Positions 7,615-16,304 of a stretch of DNA of 64,000 nucleotides are shown in pieces (the first letter of the stretch is position 1; the number at the start of each line of letters is the position of its first letter). The stretch covers positions 124,001 to 188,000 of the forward strand of contig DASZBR010000006.1 of assembly GCA_035943935.1 (NCBI GenBank). The letters run 5' to 3'. Source of the DNA: DASZBR01 sp035943935. GTDB taxonomy: Bacteria > Pseudomonadota > Gammaproteobacteria > DASZBR01. The notes beneath the pieces are model-generated. The model had not been told where the DNA came from and searched no databases. It saw only the letters and a program-made list of their open reading frames with translations. Both the position numbers and the translations under genes were made by a program.

Positions 7615-7971
7615 ATGCTAACAAATTATCTGCCCATATTACTTTTTATTGCTGTTGGGCTATTTATTGGTGTGGCCCCTATGGTCATAGGAAGTCTTGT
7701 TAGTCCTCGAAAACCGTCAGCTGAAAAACTCTCCCCATATGAATGTGGTTTCCCCGCATTTGAAGATGCGCGCATGCCATTTGATGTGCGCTATTATTTA
7801 GTCGCCATATTATTTATTTTATTTGATCTCGAAACGGCTTTCTTATTTCCTTGGGCTATAGTCCTGCGCCAAATTGGTTGGTTTGGTTTTATTTCTATGA
7901 TGATTTTCTTAGGTTTACTCGTCGTAGGGTTTATTTACGAATGGAGTAAAGGAGCGCTCGAATGGCGTTAA
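7615..7971 (+). CDS. nuoA: NADH-quinone oxidoreductase subunit A
   Basis: NuoA (118 aa) is a three-helix membrane subunit at the hinge of complex I. It has LSPYECGFPAFEDARMPFDVRYYLVAILFILFDLETAFLFPWA, where the YECG motif and the acidic FD.E residues lie next to the quinone channel. It opens the nuo operon directly after tRNA-Leu (AAAAGGTTGACGGT precedes the ATG) and overlaps nuoB by 10 bp. Confidence 0.97.
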   Translation: MLTNYLPILLFIAVGLFIGVAPMVIGSLVSPRKPSAEKLSPYECGFPAFEDARMPFDVRYYLVAILFILFDLETAFLFPWAIVLRQIGWFGFISMMIFLGLLVVGFIYEWSKGALEWR

Positions 7972-8447
7972 TTATTCCCGGATTTCAGGAAAATGGTTTT
8001 GCAACCACGACCTTTGAAAAATTAGCGGCATGGGCACGCAGTGGATCGTTGTGGCCCGTCAGTTTTGGATTAGCGTGTTGCGCAGTTGAAATGATGCATG
8101 CCGGTGCATCACGTTATGATCTTGATCGTTTTGGTGTGATGTTTAGGCCCAGTCCTAGACAATCTGATGTCATGATTGTGGCTGGCACACTCTGCAATAA
8201 AATGGCGCCGGCTTTACGAAAAGTCTATGACCAAATGACGGATCCGAAATGGGTGATTTCGATGGGGTCGTGTGCAAACGGTGGTGGGTATTACCATTAT
8301 TCTTATTCGGTTGTCAGAGGTTGTGATCGCATTGTTCCCGTTGATATTTATGTACCCGGTTGTCCGCCGACAGCAGAGGCTTTAATTTACGGCATTATTC
8401 AGCTTCAGAATAAAATTCGGAGGCGCGAAAAACGCGAAAAAGCATGA
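7962..8447 (+). CDS. nuoB: NADH-quinone oxidoreductase subunit B
   Basis: NuoB (161 aa) carries the terminal cluster N2. The unusual tandem Cys pair ACCAVEMM and the two later Cys (GSCANGG, VPGCPPTAEAL) are all present. It has the TLCNKMAP and YDQMTDPKWVISMGSC segments. It overlaps nuoA (10 bp) and nuoC (4 bp), consistent with coupled translation. Confidence 0.97.
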   Translation: MALIIPGFQENGFATTTFEKLAAWARSGSLWPVSFGLACCAVEMMHAGASRYDLDRFGVMFRPSPRQSDVMIVAGTLCNKMAPALRKVYDQMTDPKWVISMGSCANGGGYYHYSYSVVRGCDRIVPVDIYVPGCPPTAEALIYGIIQLQNKIRRREKREKA

Positions 8448-9013
8448 AGACCCTCGAAATTTCGAAAGATGAATTATTAAGCACGGCGAAAAAATTACGT
8501 GATGATCCTGAGCATCAATATGAAGCGTTAATTGATTTATGTGCCGTTGATTATTTGCATTATGGTTTATCCGAATGGGAAACAACCAACGCGACTGGCA
8601 CGGGTTTTGATCGTGCAGTGGACACTTCAGGTAAATTAAAAGAGATAGTCTGGGATAAGCCACGATTTGCTGTGGTATACCATCTATTATCTTATTCTCT
8701 CAATCAAAGACTGAGATTAAAAGTTTTGTTGGATCAAGATCCGCCCATTATAGAATCTGTTGTATCGATTTGGCCCTGTGCCGATTGGTATGAACGCGAG
8801 GCGTTTGATTTATATGGAATATTATTTAATAACCATCCTGATTTGCGAAGAATTTTGACGGACTATGGTTTTATAGGCCATCCGTTCCGAAAAGATTTTC
8901 CGATCAGCGGAACCGTTGAAGTCAGATATGATGAAACATTAGGTCGTGTGATTTACGAACCCGTCAGTATTCTTCCGCGTACATTAGTGCCGAAGGTGAT
9001 CCGCGATGTCTGA
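8444..9013 (+). CDS. nuoC: NADH-quinone oxidoreductase subunit C
   Basis: NuoC (189 aa) is the 30-kDa hydrophilic subunit. Family segments are ALIDLCAVDYLHYG (about 28-41), FAVVYHLLSYSLNQRLRLK, WPCADWYEREAFDLYGILFNNHPDLRRILTDYGF and HPFRKDFPISGTVEVRYDE. It begins with the short LEISKDELLSTAKKLRDDP, so about 30-40 N-terminal residues seen in many homologues are absent; the ATGA overlap with nuoB supports this start. It is a separate gene, not a nuoCD fusion. Confidence 0.96.
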   Translation: MKTLEISKDELLSTAKKLRDDPEHQYEALIDLCAVDYLHYGLSEWETTNATGTGFDRAVDTSGKLKEIVWDKPRFAVVYHLLSYSLNQRLRLKVLLDQDPPIIESVVSIWPCADWYEREAFDLYGILFNNHPDLRRILTDYGFIGHPFRKDFPISGTVEVRYDETLGRVIYEPVSILPRTLVPKVIRDV

Positions 9014-10259
9014 TATCAAAAACTTTACGATTAATTTTGGACCACAACATCCTGCGGCACATGGTGTATTAAGACTCGTCATGGAATTAGATGGCGAAGT
9101 GATTCAACGCGCCGATCCGCATATTGGTTTATTACATAGAGCAACAGAAAAATTGGCTGAAACAAAACCCTACAATCAATCTATTGGATACATGGATAGA
9201 TTAGATTATGTCTCTATGATGTGTAACGAACATGCGTATATTTTAGCCATTGAAAAATTATTGGATATTCAAGCGCCTATTAGAGCGCAATATATTCGTG
9301 TAATGTTTGATGAAATTACCCGTATTTTAAACCATCTTTTATGGTTGGGTGCGGCGGCACTGGATTTAGGCGCAATGAGTGTATTTCTATATGCCTTTAG
9401 AGAACGTGAAGATTTATTGGATTGTTACGAAGCGGTATCGGGTGCACGTATGCACGCGACGTATTACAGACCGGGTGGAGTTTACCGAGATTTGCCTGAC
9501 ACCATGCCAAAATACAAAGCGTCTAAATGGCACAATGAAAAAGCAATTACAGAATTAAATAGTAATAGAGAAGGCAGTTTATTAGATTTTATTGAAGATT
9601 TTACAAACAGATTTCCTAAATGTGTTGATGAATATGAAACTCTGCTTACTGATAACCGCATATGGAAACAACGGACTGTAAATATTGGAATCGTTTCTCC
9701 AGAACGCGCAATTGCGTTGGGATTCACAGGACCCATGTTAAGAGCATCGAATGTCGAATGGGATTTACGCAAAAAACAACCGTACGAAGTCTATGACAAA
9801 TTAGATTTTGCCATGGCGATTGGTAAGAACGGCGATTGTTACGACAGATATTTAGTGCGTGTCGAAGAGATGCGCCAATCTAATCATCTTATTAAACAAT
9901 GTATTGATTGGTTGAGACAAAATCCGGGCCCCGTGATTCTTGATAACCATAAAATAGCTCCGCCATCGCGAGTTCAAATGAAAGAAAATATGGAGTCTTT
10001 AATTCACCATTTTAAATTATTTACCGAAGGTTATTGTATTCCTGCAGGTGAAGCGTACGCCGCTGTTGAGCATCCGAAAGGTGAGTTTGGTATTTATTTA
10101 ATTTCAGATGGTGCAAATAAGCCTTATCGATTAAAAGTAAGAGCGGCAGGTTTTCCTCATTTAGCTGCACTCGATGAAATGTCACGCGGACATATGTTAG
10201 CGGATGCCGTTGCTATCTTATCCAGTTCAGATATTGTTTTTGGAGAAATCGATCGTTAA
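9006..10259 (+). CDS. nuoD: NADH-quinone oxidoreductase subunit D
   Basis: NuoD (417 aa) forms the quinone-binding pocket with NuoB. NFGPQHPAAHGVLRLVMELDGE carries the quinone His, followed by DPHIGLLHRATEKLAE, YMDRLDYVSMMCNE, GARMHATYYRPGGV and the C-terminal DIVFGEIDR. Full length. It overlaps nuoC by 8 bp and ends one base before nuoE begins. Confidence 0.98.
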   Translation: MSDIKNFTINFGPQHPAAHGVLRLVMELDGEVIQRADPHIGLLHRATEKLAETKPYNQSIGYMDRLDYVSMMCNEHAYILAIEKLLDIQAPIRAQYIRVMFDEITRILNHLLWLGAAALDLGAMSVFLYAFREREDLLDCYEAVSGARMHATYYRPGGVYRDLPDTMPKYKASKWHNEKAITELNSNREGSLLDFIEDFTNRFPKCVDEYETLLTDNRIWKQRTVNIGIVSPERAIALGFTGPMLRASNVEWDLRKKQPYEVYDKLDFAMAIGKNGDCYDRYLVRVEEMRQSNHLIKQCIDWLRQNPGPVILDNHKIAPPSRVQMKENMESLIHHFKLFTEGYCIPAGEAYAAVEHPKGEFGIYLISDGANKPYRLKVRAAGFPHLAALDEMSRGHMLADAVAILSSSDIVFGEIDR

Positions 10260-10738
10260 TGAATAAGCTCTCAGATAAATTAAAAACAGAAATAGATCAC
10301 TGGCTGAAAAAATTCCCAGCAGATCAAAAACAATCTGCGGTATTGCCGGCGTTACGATTTGCGCAAGAAGAAAATGGCGGATGGCTGACAGATGAAATTA
10401 TGCGTGAAGTCGCGGATTATTTATCTATGCCGTTTATTGCCGTCTATGAAGTCGCCAGTTTTTATTCCATGTATGAATTAAAACCCGTAGGCAAAAATAA
10501 GCTGTCTATTTGTACCAATATTTCTTGCATGTTAGCGGGATGCGACAAGATTGTTAAACATTTACATAAAAAATTAAATATTAATTTAGGCGAAACGACG
10601 GAAGATCAAAAATTTACCTTGAAAGAAGTCGAGTGTTTAGGTGCCTGCGCCAATGCTCCCGTGATGCATATAGGCCATAAATATTATGAAGATTTAACTC
10701 CCGAGAAAGTGGATAAAATTCTTGAGGAGTTAAAATGA
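10259..10738 (+). CDS. nuoE: NADH-quinone oxidoreductase subunit E
   Basis: NuoE (159 aa) holds the [2Fe-2S] cluster N1a in a thioredoxin-like fold. The ligands are in CTNISCMLAGC and VECLGACANAPVMHIG. The N-terminal helical part contains VLPALRFAQEENGGWLTDEIM. It overlaps nuoD by one base (TAATG) and nuoF by 4 bp. Confidence 0.97.
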   Translation: MNKLSDKLKTEIDHWLKKFPADQKQSAVLPALRFAQEENGGWLTDEIMREVADYLSMPFIAVYEVASFYSMYELKPVGKNKLSICTNISCMLAGCDKIVKHLHKKLNINLGETTEDQKFTLKEVECLGACANAPVMHIGHKYYEDLTPEKVDKILEELK

Positions 10739-12003
10739 AGGATATTAAGCTCAATCAGATTTGCTTTAGACACAAAGCTCAAGATATCAAAACGTATGAG
10801 AGCTTTGGTGGTTATAAAGTCCTGAAAAAAATTCTTGCTGAAAAAACACCGCCCGAACAAATCATTGCGGAATTAAAATTGTCTGCTTTACGCGGAAGAG
10901 GCGGCGCAGGATTTCCGTCTGGATTAAAATGGAGTTTTCTTTCACGCAATGCACCCGGTCAAAAATATGTCTTATGTAATTCGGACGAAGGTGAACCCGG
11001 AACGTGTAAAGACAGAGATATTTTACGTTATAACCCACACCAATTAATTGAAGGCATGATTATTGCGGGTTATGTCATGGGGACAACGGTTGGATATAAT
11101 TATATTCGTGGTGAATATGACGAACCCTATGAATGCACAGAATCAGCACTGAAAGAAGCGTACGCCGCCGGCTATTTAGGCAAAAATATTTTAGGTTCTG
11201 GTTTGGATTTTGATCTTTATAATTATTTAGGTGCGGGTGCTTATATTTGTGGTGAAGAAACCGCGATGATGGAATCGCTTGAAGGCAAACCCGGCAAGCC
11301 TAGATTTAAACCACCATTTCCTGCAAATTTTGGATTGTATGGTCGACCCACTACCATAAATAATACTGAAACATTTGCATCGGTGCCGGTGATATTAGAA
11401 AAAGGCGGGCAGTGGTTTTTAGAGATGGGCATTCCCAATAATGGCGGCTGTAAAATATTCAGCGTCACAGGTCATGTCAATAAACCAGGTAATTATGAAG
11501 TGCCTCTCGGATTGCCCTTTAAAGATTTATTAGAATTAGCCGGCGGTATGAAAAATGGCAAAAAATTAAAAGCGGTTATTCCGGGCGGGTCGTCTGCACC
11601 CGTATTACCTGCAGATGTCATGATGAATATTACAATGGATTATGATGCGTTAGGAAAAGCAGGATCGATGTTAGGTTCGGGTGCGGTAATTATTATGGAT
11701 GAAACCACCTCAATGGTTGAGATCTTAACTCGAATAGCCCATTTTTATCATGAAGAATCGTGTGGACAATGCACGCCGTGTCGAGAAGGTACCGGTTGGA
11801 TGGCGCGTGTATTACACCGTATTTTGCATGGTACAGGCAAAATTGAAGATTTAGATTTATTGACCAGCGTTGCAAATAAAATCATGGGTCGGACTATTTG
11901 TGCATTAGGCGATGCAGCTGCGTTGCCTGTAATAAGTTTTATTAAACATTTCCGTGAAGAATTTCTGGCTCACATAGAGAAACATCGAGAACTTTCCGCA
12001 TGA
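10735..12003 (+). CDS. nuoF: NADH-quinone oxidoreductase subunit F
   Basis: NuoF (422 aa) binds NADH and FMN and carries cluster N3. Visible are the nucleotide-binding GRGGAGFPSGLKWS (about 54-67), CNSDEGEPGTCKDRD, YLGAGAYICGEETAMMESLEG, and the 4Fe-4S ligands ESCGQCTPCREG and TICALGDAAA. Normal length, and overlaps nuoG by 4 bp. Confidence 0.98.
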   Translation: MKDIKLNQICFRHKAQDIKTYESFGGYKVLKKILAEKTPPEQIIAELKLSALRGRGGAGFPSGLKWSFLSRNAPGQKYVLCNSDEGEPGTCKDRDILRYNPHQLIEGMIIAGYVMGTTVGYNYIRGEYDEPYECTESALKEAYAAGYLGKNILGSGLDFDLYNYLGAGAYICGEETAMMESLEGKPGKPRFKPPFPANFGLYGRPTTINNTETFASVPVILEKGGQWFLEMGIPNNGGCKIFSVTGHVNKPGNYEVPLGLPFKDLLELAGGMKNGKKLKAVIPGGSSAPVLPADVMMNITMDYDALGKAGSMLGSGAVIIMDETTSMVEILTRIAHFYHEESCGQCTPCREGTGWMARVLHRILHGTGKIEDLDLLTSVANKIMGRTICALGDAAALPVISFIKHFREEFLAHIEKHRELSA

Positions 12004-13931
12004 TTGAGATAGAAATAGACGGCAAAAAATTGGAAACAACGCAAGGTTCGATGATTATCGAGGTTGCGGATCAAGCAGGAATTGCGATTCCTCGATTTTG
12101 TTATCACAAAAAATTATCCATTGCCGCGAATTGCCGTATGTGTTTAGTGGAAGTCGAAAAAGCACCTAAACCCTTACCTGCATGCGCAACACCCGTCACA
12201 CCCGGGATGAAAGTATTTACGCATTCGATGAAAGCTGTTGACGCGCAAAAATCCGTCATGGAATTTTTATTAATTAATCATCCCTTAGATTGTCCGATTT
12301 GTGATCAAGGTGGCGCATGTGAATTACAAGATGTCTCTTTACAATATGGCCAAGATTTTTCCAGATTTGAAGAAGGAAAACGGTCGGTAAAAGACGAAGA
12401 CTTAGGTCCATTAGTTGCCACTGATATGACGCGTTGTATTCAATGTACGCGTTGTGTTCGTTTTGGACAGGAAATTGCCGATGTTCGAGACATGGGAACA
12501 ATCGGTCGAAATGATCGCATGGAAATTGGCAGTTATTTAAAAAACCATGGCTTAAAATCAGAATTATCGGGAAATATTATTGATTTATGTCCCGTCGGTG
12601 CACTGACCTCAAAACCATTTCGATTTAAAGCGCGTGCATGGGAATTATCTCAAGGTTCCTCCATCGCACCACATGATTGTGTCGGCTCAAATGTTTACTT
12701 ACAAACACTACGCGGAAAAGTCATGCGCGTTGTCCCGCGTGAAAACGAATCTGTCAATGAAGCCTGGCTATCTGACCGAGATCGATTCAGCTATCAGGGT
12801 TTATACAGTTCAGACAGATTATTAAAGCCGATGATTAAAGAAAATAATCAATGGCGCGAAGTGGATTGGTCCACGGCGCTTGATTTTGCAGCCAATCAAT
12901 TACGCAAGTTTAAACCACACGAAATATCAGCGTTAGCCTCACCTAATTCAACGCTAGAAGAATTTTATTTACTGCAAAAATTTATGCGGGGTATGGGGTC
13001 GTCGAATATTGATCACCGTATTCATCAGACTGATATTTCAGACCAATTTTTTATGCCGTTATTTCCAAGCTTAGGCATTTCTATAGAAGATCTCGAAAAA
13101 CAAAAAAATATATTAATTACAGGCTCGAATTTAAAACATGAAGCGCCGTTATTAGCGCATAGAGTTCGAAAAGCGGCATTACAGGGCGCTAAAGTTTTAT
13201 ATGTAAGTCCAGAAGAATTGGATACGATTAATTTTGAGCCCAGTATTATTTTATTGGGTGCGCTGGCTCACAACCATCCTCATGCCAGTTCGATCAGAAG
13301 ATTGGCTCAGCAATTGGCTTTAAAACATAATGCTGTGTTGGGTTATGTAACAGAAGGCGCAAATACCTCAGGTGCATGGATTGCGGGTTGTGTTCCGCAC
13401 CGTGGACCGTATGGAGAAGCCGCTACTCCAGCGGGTAATGATCTGCACCAAGCAGCAGAAGCTTATATATTATTAAATATTGAGGCGAATCTGGATTGCG
13501 TAAATGCTGATAATATTCAATCAGCAAAGTGCGTCGTAAATCTTACCGCCTATAAATCAGATTATTTATTAGAAACTTCAACAGTCTTATTACCCATTTC
13601 GCCGTATGCAGAGACGTCGGGGACCTATATTAATATTGAGGGCAGGGCGCAGAGTTTTGGAGCAGTCACTCCAAGCACAGGCGAATCACGACCCGCATGG
13701 AAAATTCTGCGGGTATTAGGCAATTTATTTAAATTAACGGGTTTTGATTATGTTGACTCAGAAAGTATTCGAGATGAATTATTTAAATTACAAAAAATTA
13801 AAAAACCCGACCCCGTATTTCCCGAAATCAAACTGGCTAAATTAAATAAAGTTGATGTACCAGAGTGGAAGATCTATCAATCTGATCCGTTAGTTCGACG
13901 TGGCGAAGCGTTGCAGAAGGTGGAATTATGA
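12000..13931 (+). CDS. nuoG: NADH-quinone oxidoreductase subunit G, short molybdopterin-like domain
   Basis: NuoG carries the iron-sulfur relay. The N-terminal 2Fe-2S Cys set (CYHKKLSIAANCRMC...C), the His/Cys cluster motif (HPLDCPICDQGGACELQD) and the 4Fe-4S set (CIQCTRCVRFGQE...CPVGAL) are complete. At 643 residues it is shorter than usual (about 690-900); the reduction lies in the molybdopterin-oxidoreductase-like half, whose terminal segments (AETSGTYINIEGRAQSFG, SRPAWKILRVLGNLF) are still present. That half is structural in complex I, so function should be kept. Confidence 0.96.
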   Translation: MIEIEIDGKKLETTQGSMIIEVADQAGIAIPRFCYHKKLSIAANCRMCLVEVEKAPKPLPACATPVTPGMKVFTHSMKAVDAQKSVMEFLLINHPLDCPICDQGGACELQDVSLQYGQDFSRFEEGKRSVKDEDLGPLVATDMTRCIQCTRCVRFGQEIADVRDMGTIGRNDRMEIGSYLKNHGLKSELSGNIIDLCPVGALTSKPFRFKARAWELSQGSSIAPHDCVGSNVYLQTLRGKVMRVVPRENESVNEAWLSDRDRFSYQGLYSSDRLLKPMIKENNQWREVDWSTALDFAANQLRKFKPHEISALASPNSTLEEFYLLQKFMRGMGSSNIDHRIHQTDISDQFFMPLFPSLGISIEDLEKQKNILITGSNLKHEAPLLAHRVRKAALQGAKVLYVSPEELDTINFEPSIILLGALAHNHPHASSIRRLAQQLALKHNAVLGYVTEGANTSGAWIAGCVPHRGPYGEAATPAGNDLHQAAEAYILLNIEANLDCVNADNIQSAKCVVNLTAYKSDYLLETSTVLLPISPYAETSGTYINIEGRAQSFGAVTPSTGESRPAWKILRVLGNLFKLTGFDYVDSESIRDELFKLQKIKKPDPVFPEIKLAKLNKVDVPEWKIYQSDPLVRRGEALQKVEL

Positions 13932-14926
13932 TCGCCACGCTAGTATTTATTCTTATTACGCTCCTAAAAATATTTTGTATTGTCATTCCCTTATTAGTCG
14001 GCGTTGCTTATTTGACTTTTGTAGAAAGAAAAGTCATTGGGTTTATGCAAGACAGAATTGGACCTAATCGAGTAGGGCCGTTTGGTTTGCTTCAGCCCAT
14101 TGCAGATATTACTAAATTATTTTGCAAAGAAATTATTGTTCCCTCGGCGTCCAATAAGTATTTATATTTAATAGCGCCCGTATTATCCATTGCACCTGCT
14201 CTAAGCGCTTGGGCCGTGATTCCCTTTATGCCGAATATTGCTGTGACGGATATTAATGCGGGAGTGCTATTTTTATACGCTATGAGTTCGTTAGGCGTAT
14301 ATGGAATTCTTATTGCGGGCTGGGCATCGAATTCTAAATATGCTTTTTTTGGTGCGCTGAGATCCGCTGCACAAACGATCTCCTATGAAATTCCCATGGG
14401 ATTTGCGTTTGTAGGAGTTTTATTAGCCGCAGGCAGCATGAATCTCCAAACGATTGTCGAACATCAGTCTGGTGGATTTTGGCACTGGTATGCTTTACCC
14501 CTGTTACCTTTATTTGTAGCGTACTGGATTTCAGGGGTCGCTGAGACTAATCGCGCACCGTTTGATGTCGCGGAAGGTGAATCAGAAATTGTCGCCGGTT
14601 TTCATGTGGAATATTCGGGTATTACGTTTGGCGTATTTTTTCTGGCTGAATATGCCAACATTATTTTGATTTCTATGATCGCCAGTTTATTGTTTTTAGG
14701 AGGCTGGCTTCCGCCCATTCAAGCCCTGAATTTTATTCCTGGTATCGTTTGGCTGATGCTTAAGACGGGATTGATGGTTTTTGTATTCGTGTGGCTTCGC
14801 GCCACATTCCCTCGATATCGTTATGATCAGATCATGAGATTAGGCTGGAAAATTTTAATTCCCGTGACTCTGGTTTGGATCGTCCTTGAAGCTTTTGTGA
14901 TACAGATGCACTGGGGGATATTGTAG
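13928..14926 (+). CDS. nuoH: NADH-quinone oxidoreductase subunit H
   Basis: NuoH (332 aa) is the membrane subunit that borders the quinone cavity. It has about eight helices and the motifs ERKVIGFMQDRIGPNRVGPFG, QPIADITKLFCKE, AQTISYEIPMG, SGVAETNRAPFDVAEGESEIVAGFHVEYSG and RATFPRYRYDQIMRLGWK. It overlaps nuoG by 4 bp and abuts nuoI. Confidence 0.98.
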   Translation: MIATLVFILITLLKIFCIVIPLLVGVAYLTFVERKVIGFMQDRIGPNRVGPFGLLQPIADITKLFCKEIIVPSASNKYLYLIAPVLSIAPALSAWAVIPFMPNIAVTDINAGVLFLYAMSSLGVYGILIAGWASNSKYAFFGALRSAAQTISYEIPMGFAFVGVLLAAGSMNLQTIVEHQSGGFWHWYALPLLPLFVAYWISGVAETNRAPFDVAEGESEIVAGFHVEYSGITFGVFFLAEYANIILISMIASLLFLGGWLPPIQALNFIPGIVWLMLKTGLMVFVFVWLRATFPRYRYDQIMRLGWKILIPVTLVWIVLEAFVIQMHWGIL

Positions 14927-15415
14927 ATGAAAGCGCTGACCAAATTTATAAAAGCTTTTTCACTGTGGGAATTATTATTGGGATTAAAGCTTACAGGCCG
15001 ACATTTGTTTTCCCGAAAAATTACTATTCAATTTCCCGAAGAAGAAACACCGCGTTCACCCAGATTCCGTGGACTACACGCATTGAGACGATATCCGAAC
15101 GGCGAAGAACGATGTATCGCCTGTAAATTATGCGAAGCCGTTTGTCCTGCTTTGGCTATTACGATTGACGCTGAACAGCGTGAAGATGGTTCGCGTAGAA
15201 CGACAAGATATGAAATAGATTTATTCAAGTGCATTTACTGCGGCTTTTGTGAAGAATCCTGTCCGGTGGATTCTATCGTCGAAACCAATATTCTCCATTA
15301 TGCTTTTGAGAAACGCGGCGATGAAATTATGACCAAAGAAAAATTATTAGAAATCGGCGATAAATATGAAGCGGACATCGCGAAAGATCGTGCCGCAGAT
15401 GAGAGGTTTCGATGA
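14927..15415 (+). CDS. nuoI: NADH-quinone oxidoreductase subunit I
   Basis: NuoI (162 aa) carries clusters N6a and N6b. Two 4Fe-4S motifs are clear: CIACKLCEAVCPALAI (about 65-80) and CIYCGFCEESCPVDSI (about 104-119). It has an amphipathic N-terminal part and RFRGLHALRRYPNGEERC. It abuts nuoH and overlaps nuoJ by 4 bp. Confidence 0.98.
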   Translation: MKALTKFIKAFSLWELLLGLKLTGRHLFSRKITIQFPEEETPRSPRFRGLHALRRYPNGEERCIACKLCEAVCPALAITIDAEQREDGSRRTTRYEIDLFKCIYCGFCEESCPVDSIVETNILHYAFEKRGDEIMTKEKLLEIGDKYEADIAKDRAADERFR

Positions 15416-15993
15416 TCGTTAATGTATTGTTTATGTTTTTTTCAGCGCTGTTGTTAGGCGCGGGACTGATGGTGATTACCGTTCAGAATCCGGTAAAGTC
15501 CGCTTTGTTTTTAGTCTTAGCATTTATTGCAGCTACTGGCTTATGGCTATTATTAACGGCTGAATTTTTGGCTTTAATATTAGTATTAGTCTATGTCGGT
15601 GCGGTTATGACCTTATTTTTATTTGTCGTCATGACATTAAATATTGATCCGGCCAGTTTACGTCAGCCGTATTTAAAATTTTATATTCCCCTCGGATTAC
15701 TTTTTACGGCGTTATTAGGTGGCTTATTAATTTATGCACTGGGTCACACACAGTCGCCCTTTATTATCTATGCTCAAAGTATGAACCCCGCCAGTACCTC
15801 CAATGTTACGCAATTAGGTACTCAACTCTATACCGAGTACGCGCTGCCATTTGAAATGACCGGTGTTTTATTATTAATTGCGATCATTGCCGCCATAAGC
15901 TTATCACTCTTTCAGCCGTTTAGTTCTAAACACCAATCTATTGACGCCCAAATTAATGTCCGTAAAGCAGATCGATTAAGGACGGTGAAATAA
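15412..15993 (+). CDS. nuoJ: NADH-quinone oxidoreductase subunit J
   Basis: NuoJ (193 aa) is a five-helix membrane subunit of the proton-transfer E-channel. It has NPVKSALFLVLAFIAATGLWLLL, EFLALILVLVYVGAVMTLFLFVVM and FEMTGVLLLIAIIAAISL. It shares one base with nuoK. Confidence 0.95.
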   Translation: MIVNVLFMFFSALLLGAGLMVITVQNPVKSALFLVLAFIAATGLWLLLTAEFLALILVLVYVGAVMTLFLFVVMTLNIDPASLRQPYLKFYIPLGLLFTALLGGLLIYALGHTQSPFIIYAQSMNPASTSNVTQLGTQLYTEYALPFEMTGVLLLIAIIAAISLSLFQPFSSKHQSIDAQINVRKADRLRTVK

Positions 15994-16298
15994 TGATGAC
16001 CCTGAATGCTTTCTTAATTGTCGCGGCAATCTTATTTGGCTTAGGCATGGCAGGAATTGTGATCAACAGAAAAAATGTCATTGCCTTATTAATGTCTATA
16101 GAATTAATTCTATTAGCCGTCAATACGAATCTTATTGCGTTTTCATATTATATGAATGACATCGCGGGACAAATTTTTGTTTTCTTTATATTAGCCATTG
16201 CTGCTGCAGAAGCGGCGATTGGTTTGGCCATATTAATGGTTTTATATCGCACGAGAGGAACCATCAATGTCGGCGCGATGGATACACTTAAAGGGTAA
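15993..16298 (+). CDS. nuoK: NADH-quinone oxidoreductase subunit K
   Basis: NuoK (101 aa) has three membrane helices with the two buried Glu of the MrpC-like fold (LLMSIELILLAVNTN and AIAAAEAAIGLAILMVLYR). Normal length, and six bases separate it from nuoL. Confidence 0.97.
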   Translation: MMTLNAFLIVAAILFGLGMAGIVINRKNVIALLMSIELILLAVNTNLIAFSYYMNDIAGQIFVFFILAIAAAEAAIGLAILMVLYRTRGTINVGAMDTLKG

Positions 16299-16304
16299 TG
16301 CGTA

